Source: Myxococcota bacterium (GTDB taxonomy: Bacteria; Myxococcota_A; UBA9160; PR03). Taken from it: a DNA stretch of 20,498 nt. This document shows, piece after piece, positions 15,523 to 20,498 of this stretch. The notes below the pieces were generated by a model, which did no database searches, was not told where the DNA came from, and was given only the letters and a program-made list of their open reading frames with translations. Each line of letters opens with the position of its first letter. The first letter of the stretch is position 1. The position numbers and the translations under genes are program-made. The stretch is from the NCBI GenBank assembly GCA_025453505.1, contig JALOQG010000004.1, positions 1-20,498 of the forward strand. The letters run 5' to 3'.

Positions 15523-15595
15523 GTCGTCTCCTGCGCGGGCGCCGACATGCGGCGACCGCGCGTTTGCGCGATCGGACCGATGCGGAGGAGACGAC
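15523..15595 (-). promoter_or_regulatory. Leader with 10-bp anti-Shine-Dalgarno pairing
   Basis: In the minus-strand RNA, GUCGUCUCCU (15595 to 15586) is perfectly complementary to AGGAGACGAC (15532 to 15523), which contains the Shine-Dalgarno six bases before the AUG. The intervening 53 bases hold further small palindromes (CGCG-CAAA-CGCG among them). Pairing would hide the ribosome site, as in thermosensors or protein-responsive leaders. Confidence 0.5.
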
Positions 15596-15635
15596 TGCCG
15601 CGCCGGGGTCGGCCAGGCGCGCGGAAGTCGGCACG

Positions 15636-15664
15636 AGAATGCCCCCTGGCCCCCGGGGTGTCAA
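15636..15664 (-). promoter_or_regulatory. Candidate promoter of the basic repeat protein gene
   Basis: Minus strand: a consensus TTGACA (15664 to 15659), a 17-bp GC-rich spacer and CATTCT (15641 to 15636). The -35 is perfect and the -10 weak. The predicted start near 15628 gives a leader of about 110 bases that includes both halves of the anti-SD pairing. It lies just after the gshB stop. Confidence 0.45.
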
Positions 15665-15679
15665 CGATTTTTCAGGGGT

Positions 15680-16648
15680 TTACGCGGTCTTCTTCCGCTC
15701 GGCGACGCGCTGCTCCAGTCGCTCGATGACGCGTCCCTCCAAGCGGATGCCCTCGAGCGCGCCGATCTCCTGGATGCCGGTCGGACTGGTGACGTTCACC
15801 TCGGTGAGCCGCCCGCCGATCACGTCGATGCCGACGAAGAAGAGACCGTCGCGCAGGAGATGGGGGCGGAGCCGATCGACGATTCGGAGGTCGTGCTCGT
15901 CGAGCCCGGTCCGGACGGCCGTGCCGCCGACGTGCAGGTTGGCGCGGGTCTCGCCGGCGGCCGGCACCCGCAGCACGGCGCCGAGGGGCTCGCCGTCCAG
16001 GAGCAGGATCCGCTTGTCTCCGCGACGCACCTCGGGGACGTACTGCTGCGCCATCGCCCAGCGCGTCCCGAACCCCGTGACCTGCTCGAGGATCGAGAAG
16101 AGGTTGCGATCGTCATGACGCAGATGAAAGACACCCTCGCCGCCCTTGCCACCGAGCGGCTTCACGATCATCTCGCCCTCCAGTTTGGCGAGGAAGTCCA
16201 TGAACTCGGGCATGCGTCGCGAGACGCGCGTCTCGGGCATCAGGTCCGGGAACTGGCAGGCGTAGAGCTTCTCGTTGGCCCAGATCACGGTGTCGGGCCG
16301 GTTCAGGACCAACGCGCGGCGGCACAGCGCGAGGATCTGCGTCGCGGTGACGTAGTCCACGTCCACCGGCGGGTCCTTGCGCTGGAACACGGCATCGAGC
16401 GCATCGTCGAGCGGCAGCGTCCGCGGCTCGCCGAGCGTCGCGTGGTCGCCGACCGTGCGACGCAGGGTCACGGCACGCGCGCGCGCCACCGGCCGGCCCT
16501 CTTCCAGCGACAGGTCCGCGAGCTCGCAATAGAGGACCCGGTGCCCGCGCTCCTGCGCCGCGAACATCAGCGCGAACGTCGTGTCTTTGTCGATGTCGAT
16601 GGACCCGATCGGGTCCATCACGAACAGGAGCGAGAGGGGCTCGGCCAC
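15680..16648 (-). CDS. gshB: Glutathione synthetase
   Basis: An ATP-grasp ligase joining gamma-glutamylcysteine and glycine, the second step of glutathione synthesis; cytoplasmic. 322 residues, close to the E. coli length. The N-terminal FVMDPIGSIDIDKDTTFA (9-26) matches the family start. QRKDPP (89-94) is a substrate-loop signature. IVKPLGGKGGEGVF (161-174) is the ATP-grasp glycine loop, GDKRILLLDGEP (210-221) the central strand, GETRANLHVGG (232-242) and EVNVTSPTGIQEI (283-295) the metal and glutathione-binding blocks. The start is GTG at 16648 with GGAG seven bases upstream. The frame stays open to 17566 antisense to the PBP gene, but that extension is not family-like. Divergent from the PBP1A gene; gshA is not in the window. 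Confidence 0.97.
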   Translation of the reverse strand: MAEPLSLLFVMDPIGSIDIDKDTTFALMFAAQERGHRVLYCELADLSLEEGRPVARARAVTLRRTVGDHATLGEPRTLPLDDALDAVFQRKDPPVDVDYVTATQILALCRRALVLNRPDTVIWANEKLYACQFPDLMPETRVSRRMPEFMDFLAKLEGEMIVKPLGGKGGEGVFHLRHDDRNLFSILEQVTGFGTRWAMAQQYVPEVRRGDKRILLLDGEPLGAVLRVPAAGETRANLHVGGTAVRTGLDEHDLRIVDRLRPHLLRDGLFFVGIDVIGGRLTEVNVTSPTGIQEIGALEGIRLEGRVIERLEQRVAERKKTA

Positions 16649-16655
16649 GTGAGGA

Positions 16656-16659
16656 CTCC
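16656..16659 (-). promoter_or_regulatory. Ribosome binding site fixing the GTG start of gshB
   Basis: Minus strand GGAG seven bases before the GTG at 16648. It settles the start in a frame that is otherwise open for another 900 bases. Confidence 0.7.
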
Positions 16660-16738
16660 GGGCGCGCGATTCGGGTTCGGTAGCGCAGCTTCGCGCGCGT
16701 CGGCTAGTTTGCGCAGCATCCCCCGGAGCCGCTGACGA

Positions 16739-19264
16739 ATGTCCTGGCCTTCGCGCATCGTACTCGCGCTCGTAGGCTTGGTCGTGCTGGTCGCGGCCGG
16801 CGTGCTCGGGACCGGGCTCGCGCTCTACCTCGCAGTGGTCAGCGATCTCCCCGACCTGCACGGGATCGACGACTACCGCCCGCCGCTCGCCTCCACGGTC
16901 TACGACCGCGACGGCCGCCCGATCGGCGAGTTCTTCGAAGAGCGCCGCCGGCTGGTGCGCCTCGAGGAACTGCCCGAGCACGTGATCCTCGCCTTCGTCG
17001 CCGGCGAGGACGACTCGTTCTTCGAGCACAGCGGCATCGACCTGCGCTCGATCTTCCGCGCCGCCTGGGCGGACATCCAGGCCCGCGAGATCGTGCAGGG
17101 CGGCTCGACGATCACGCAGCAGACCGTGAAGAGCCTGCTGCTGACGCCCGAGCGCCGCTTCGACCGCAAGCTGAAGGAGATGATCCTCGCGCGGCGGCTC
17201 GAGCAGGAGCTGACCAAGGACGAGATCCTCGCGCTGTACCTGAACCAGATCTATTTCGGCGGCGGCGCCTGGGGAATCGGCGAGGCCGCGCGCACCTACT
17301 TCGGGAAGAACGTCGGCGAACTCACGATCTCCGAAGGTGCGATGCTCGCGGGCCTGCCGAAGGCACCGTCCCGTTTCTCGCCGCTCGGCAACTACGAGGC
17401 CGCCAACAACCGCCGCCTCTACGTCCTCGGCCGCATGCAGGAACTGGGCTTCATCGACGCGGACACCCACGAGCGAGAGGTCGCTGCGGCGCCCGTGATC
17501 CACGGCCCGCGCGAGCGCGAAGACTACGCCGCCGCGACCTGGTTCACGGAAGAAGTGCGCCGCCATCTATTCGAGCGGCTCGGCGGCGACACGGTCCTGA
17601 AGGAAGGCCTGCGCATCGAGACGACGCTCGATCTGGATCTCGAGCGCGAGGCGACGCGGGCGTTGCGCGAGGGCGTCGAGGCGCTCGATCGGCGTCAGGG
17701 CTGGCGCGGCCCGCTGCGCAACGTGCCGCGGGCGGAGATCGCGGCGGAGCTCGATCGCCTCGCCGCCGAAAACCGGCTCGACCCGGCGACGCCGCGCGAT
17801 CTCGCGTCGCTCGAGCTGGATCGCACCTGGCTCGGTGTCGTCACCGACCTGGACGAGACGCACGAGAGCCTGCGCGTCTCCTTTGCGCCGCAGGTACACG
17901 TCGAAGTGATGCTCTCCGACATCGGCTGGGCGAAGAAGCGGATCGGCGGCGGCAAGGCCTCGCCGCGCGTCCTCGCGGTCGGCGACGTCGCGCGCTTCCG
18001 CGTCTTCCAGCCCGAGCCGGACGCGGACGAGAAGCAGAAGGACACGGCGACCGCAGCGGAGTTCGACGCCGGCGACGCCGCCGAGGAAGCGCCTGCACTG
18101 CCGCCGCGGCGCGTCGCGCTCTACCAGATTCCCGAGGTCGAGGGCTCGCTCTTCGCGCTCGACATCGCCACCGGCGAGGTGCTCGCCCTGGTCGGCGGCT
18201 ACGACTACGGGCGCAGCCAGTTCGACCGCGCCGTGCAGGCGCGGCGCCAGCCCGGCTCCGCGTTCAAACCCTTCGTCTACGCGACCGCGCTGACGCGCGG
18301 ACTCACGGCGCTCTCGGTCGTGCAGGACCAGCCCTACGTCCAGGTGGATCCGACGACGGGCGAGGTGTGGGCGCCGCAGAACTACGATCACAGGACGCGC
18401 GGTCCCGTCCAGATGCGCGAAGCGCTGGCGCGCTCGCTGAACCTCGCGACGATCAACCTGATGTTCCGCGTCGGACTGCGGCAGATCATCAACCTGGCGC
18501 ACGCAGTCGGGATCCACTCGCACATCGTCCCGTACCCTTCGATGGCGCTCGGCACGAGCCCGGTGACGCTGGTCGAACTCACGAGCGCGTACGCGGTGTT
18601 CCCGGCCGGGGGGCGTCGCGTCGAACCGATCTTCGTGCGACGCGTGATCGATCGCGACGGCAAGGTACTGCTGACGAACTTCCCGCTGACGCGGCCCGTC
18701 GATCACAAGCCGCCGACGTGGGAGAGTTCGAAGGCCGAACTGAAGCTGACCGCCGACGGAGTCCCGATGGGTCCCGATCAGGTGATGACGCCGAGCGAAG
18801 CCTTCCTCGTCACCGATCTGTTGCGGGCGCCGGTCGAGCATCCGGGCGGCACTGCGGCGAGAGCGCGCAATCTCGGCCGGCCTCTCGGCGGCAAGACCGG
18901 CACGACGGACGATCACGGCGACGCCTGGTTCGTCGGCTTCTCGGCCGACATCGCCGCCGGGACCTGGGTCGGCTTCGACGAGCGCAAGAGTCTCGGCAAG
19001 GGCGAGACCGGCGGTCGCGCCGCGCTTCCGATCTGGATCGACTTCATGGAGAAGGCGCACGCAGACGCGCCCGTTCGCGAGTTCCCGGTGCCCGAGGGCG
19101 TGTCGTACGCGCGTGTCGATCCGGCGACGGGATTGCTCGCGGGCGACGGCGAAGGCGCCGGCTACATGCAGGCCTTTCCGGCCGGCTCCGAGCCGACCGA
19201 GCGCGCCGGCGCCGGTGCACTCTCGGAAGGCGACGAGCGCGCGCTGATGCGAATGGATTTCTGA
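16739..19264 (+). CDS. Penicillin-binding protein 1A family, bifunctional transglycosylase/transpeptidase
   Basis: An 841-residue class A PBP that polymerises lipid II glycan chains and crosslinks peptides in the periplasm. One membrane anchor lies at about 8-34. The GT51 transglycosylase occupies about 50-230: catalytic Glu 90 in AGEDDSFFEH, GGSTITQQTVKSLLL (121-135), RRLEQELTKDEILALYLN (152-169) and YFGGGAWGIGEAARTYFGK (172-190). About 320-460 is an OB-like insert, with an acidic Asp/Glu/Ala-rich stretch (426-452). The transpeptidase follows with SAFK (Ser 507, Lys 510), SLN (566-568) and KTGT (719-722). The ATG has GGAG ten bases upstream. Its stop overlaps the start of the downstream histidine kinase (TGATG). 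A mrcA/ponA-type role is clear by family, but several paralogues usually exist, so no symbol is assigned. Confidence 0.96.
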   Translation: MSWPSRIVLALVGLVVLVAAGVLGTGLALYLAVVSDLPDLHGIDDYRPPLASTVYDRDGRPIGEFFEERRRLVRLEELPEHVILAFVAGEDDSFFEHSGIDLRSIFRAAWADIQAREIVQGGSTITQQTVKSLLLTPERRFDRKLKEMILARRLEQELTKDEILALYLNQIYFGGGAWGIGEAARTYFGKNVGELTISEGAMLAGLPKAPSRFSPLGNYEAANNRRLYVLGRMQELGFIDADTHEREVAAAPVIHGPREREDYAAATWFTEEVRRHLFERLGGDTVLKEGLRIETTLDLDLEREATRALREGVEALDRRQGWRGPLRNVPRAEIAAELDRLAAENRLDPATPRDLASLELDRTWLGVVTDLDETHESLRVSFAPQVHVEVMLSDIGWAKKRIGGGKASPRVLAVGDVARFRVFQPEPDADEKQKDTATAAEFDAGDAAEEAPALPPRRVALYQIPEVEGSLFALDIATGEVLALVGGYDYGRSQFDRAVQARRQPGSAFKPFVYATALTRGLTALSVVQDQPYVQVDPTTGEVWAPQNYDHRTRGPVQMREALARSLNLATINLMFRVGLRQIINLAHAVGIHSHIVPYPSMALGTSPVTLVELTSAYAVFPAGGRRVEPIFVRRVIDRDGKVLLTNFPLTRPVDHKPPTWESSKAELKLTADGVPMGPDQVMTPSEAFLVTDLLRAPVEHPGGTAARARNLGRPLGGKTGTTDDHGDAWFVGFSADIAAGTWVGFDERKSLGKGETGGRAALPIWIDFMEKAHADAPVREFPVPEGVSYARVDPATGLLAGDGEGAGYMQAFPAGSEPTERAGAGALSEGDERALMRMDF

Positions 19265-20478
19265 TGCCGCACGACGTGCGTGCCGCGACGCCGCCCCTGG
19301 CCGCTTCGCTGGTTCGCGCCGCGGCACCCGATGCCCGCTCGCGTCTCGATCTGCCCGAACTCCAGAGCGTGCTCTCGCACGCTCTCACCGATCTGCTCGC
19401 CGAGACGCGCGCGACCCACGCGGCGGCGTGGTGGGCGGAGCCGGGGGAAGAGCCGCGCGTCGTCGCTGCGGCGGGCGCATCGCTGCCCGATCACACGCCG
19501 CTGGCATCCGACTTCGAGCGCATCGCCGCTTTGCCCGGCGCGCGCGATCTGCGCGAATGCGACGCCGCCACCGGCACTGCGGGCGAGGGATACTGCGCGG
19601 CGGTCCCGATCGCGGCGAACGCGGACGGGGCCGCCGCGGTGCTGCTGCTCGGCGGCGCGCGCGACGCGACGGGACACGTGCGTCCGCGCACGCTCGCAGC
19701 CCTGGACGCCGTCGCGCGCCGCATCGAGCAGCCGATCCTCGCCTCGCTGGCCCACGCGCGACTCGCCCGGCTCGACGCCGACGTGCTGCGTCTCGATCGC
19801 CTCGTCGCGCTCGGCACGCTGGTCGCCGAGGTCGTGCACGAAGTGCGAAACCCGCTGGTGTCGGTGAAGACCTTCCTGCAGCTCCTGCCCGAGCGGCGCG
19901 GCGACCCGGAGTTCCTGCAGAGCTTCCTCGACGTCGCGGGCGACGAGCTGCAGCGCATCGAGCGCCTGCTCGATCTGCTCCTCGACCACGCGAGCCCGCG
20001 CATGCCCGCACCGGGCTCCGGATCGGGTGCGGCCATCGCCACCGTCGTCGAGGCGGTAGAAAGGCTGGTCGCGCATCGCGGCGCGGCGGCGGGCGTGCGC
20101 ATCGAGAGCGAAGTCGCCGCGGCGCTGCCGCACTGCGCGATCGAGCCGGACGCCTTGCGCCAGGTGCTCCTGAATCTCGTGCTCAACGCGCTCGACGTGA
20201 CGCCCGCCGGTGGCGACGTGCGCGTTGCGGCGCGCTCGATCGGCCGCGTGGTGCAGATCGACGTCGAGGATCGCGGCCCCGGCATTCCGCGTGCGCTGCG
20301 CCGGCGCGTCTTCGAGCCGTTCTTCTCGACCAAGGCGGAGCGGCCGGGCGGACTCGGCCTCGCGATCTCGCGGCGCCTCGTCGATCAGGCCGCGGGGACG
20401 CTCGCGATCGCCGATCGCCCGGGCGGCGGGACGCGCTTCAGGATGCGACTCCCGACCACGCCTGCGCCCACTGCGTGA
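19264..20478 (+). CDS. Soluble sensor histidine kinase with GAF-like input domain
   Basis: 404 residues with no signal peptide or membrane helix. About 30-165 looks like a GAF-type sensory domain (helix, AAAWWAEPGEEPRVVAAAG strand pair, GYCAAVPIAANADGAAAVLL strands). About 170-245 is the dimerisation/phosphoacceptor domain with the H-box VVHEVRNPLVSV (His 192). The HATPase domain follows: N-box QVLLNLVLNALD (300-311, Asn 304/308), G1 EDRGPGIP (335-342), F-box FEPFFSTK (350-357) and G2 GGLGLAIS (362-369). NtrB-like overall. The start ATG overlaps the PBP1A stop by one base and has no SD of its own, so it depends on coupled translation. The frame extends upstream inside the PBP gene, but that part is not domain-like. 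The nearest response regulator is the sigma-54 type at 13569-15053. Confidence 0.93.
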   Translation: MPHDVRAATPPLAASLVRAAAPDARSRLDLPELQSVLSHALTDLLAETRATHAAAWWAEPGEEPRVVAAAGASLPDHTPLASDFERIAALPGARDLRECDAATGTAGEGYCAAVPIAANADGAAAVLLLGGARDATGHVRPRTLAALDAVARRIEQPILASLAHARLARLDADVLRLDRLVALGTLVAEVVHEVRNPLVSVKTFLQLLPERRGDPEFLQSFLDVAGDELQRIERLLDLLLDHASPRMPAPGSGSGAAIATVVEAVERLVAHRGAAAGVRIESEVAAALPHCAIEPDALRQVLLNLVLNALDVTPAGGDVRVAARSIGRVVQIDVEDRGPGIPRALRRRVFEPFFSTKAERPGGLGLAISRRLVDQAAGTLAIADRPGGGTRFRMRLPTTPAPTA

Positions 20479-20498
20479 CGGCCCGCCCGAGTTCGCCG

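Noticed and set aside
16649..17566. N-terminal extension of gshB to 17566
   Set aside because: Antisense to the PBP transglycosylase domain. The family N-terminus and an SD mark the GTG at 16648.
18367..19263. N-terminal extension of the histidine kinase inside the PBP gene
   Set aside because: Arg-rich shadow of the transpeptidase domain. The TGATG overlap gives a natural start at 19264.

Overview
The window reads as a chromosomal stretch from a very GC-rich Gram-negative-type (diderm) bacterium. Most codons end in G or C, and long open frames appear antisense to real genes as a result. Signs of a diderm, glutathione-using respirer are a proteobacterial-type complex I, glutathione synthetase, a lipobox lipoprotein, a class A PBP with a transmembrane anchor and a sigma-54 response regulator. 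The overall flavour (sulfatase-like membrane fusion, small two-repeat basic protein, sigma-54 regulator) suggests a delta-proteobacterial or myxobacterial-like lineage. That placement is an inference, not something the sequence proves. No tRNA, rRNA, CRISPR, IS element or phage gene was seen; this looks like core genome.

Layout. Positions 1-2812 (minus) hold the start of a complex I operon in the order nuoA-nuoE-nuoF-nuoG (nuoG cut by the window edge), tightly packed with overlaps and notably lacking nuoB, C and D between A and E. A divergent region (2813-3000) separates it from gpsA (plus). Directly after gpsA is a 21-bp AT-rich palindrome that resembles a Fur box. It is followed by a cytochrome c-FTR1 iron permease fusion and, 22 bp later, a SHOCT-tailed lipoprotein, probably one iron-responsive unit. 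A 1046-residue protein follows (7012-10152). It joins a UPF0104/AglD-like lipid flippase module, a second membrane module and a periplasmic sulfatase-superfamily domain whose usual Cys/Ser nucleophile position is Thr.

A convergent sugar/sorbosone dehydrogenase-like protein (minus, 10189-11361) and a plant-type cystathionine gamma-synthase (plus, 11626-12831) share a divergent promoter region. A strongly structured intergenic element (12865-12986) lies between the synthase and the next, convergent, minus-strand block. That block runs from a two-repeat basic protein with a self-sequestering leader (15187-15516), through a sigma-54-dependent response regulator (13569-15053), to an O6-alkylguanine-DNA alkyltransferase (13024-13548). 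Upstream on the same strand is gshB (15680-16648). Divergent from gshB is a bifunctional PBP1A (16739-19264) whose stop codon overlaps the start of a soluble GAF-type histidine kinase (19264-20478). That kinase is the nearest plausible partner of the response regulator.

Points most worth a second look are the flippase-sulfatase fusion with a Thr in the nucleophile position, the Fur-box/cyt c-FTR1/lipoprotein unit, the basic repeat protein with a 10-bp anti-Shine-Dalgarno leader under a TTGACA promoter, and the branched palindromic element after the cystathionine gamma-synthase gene.
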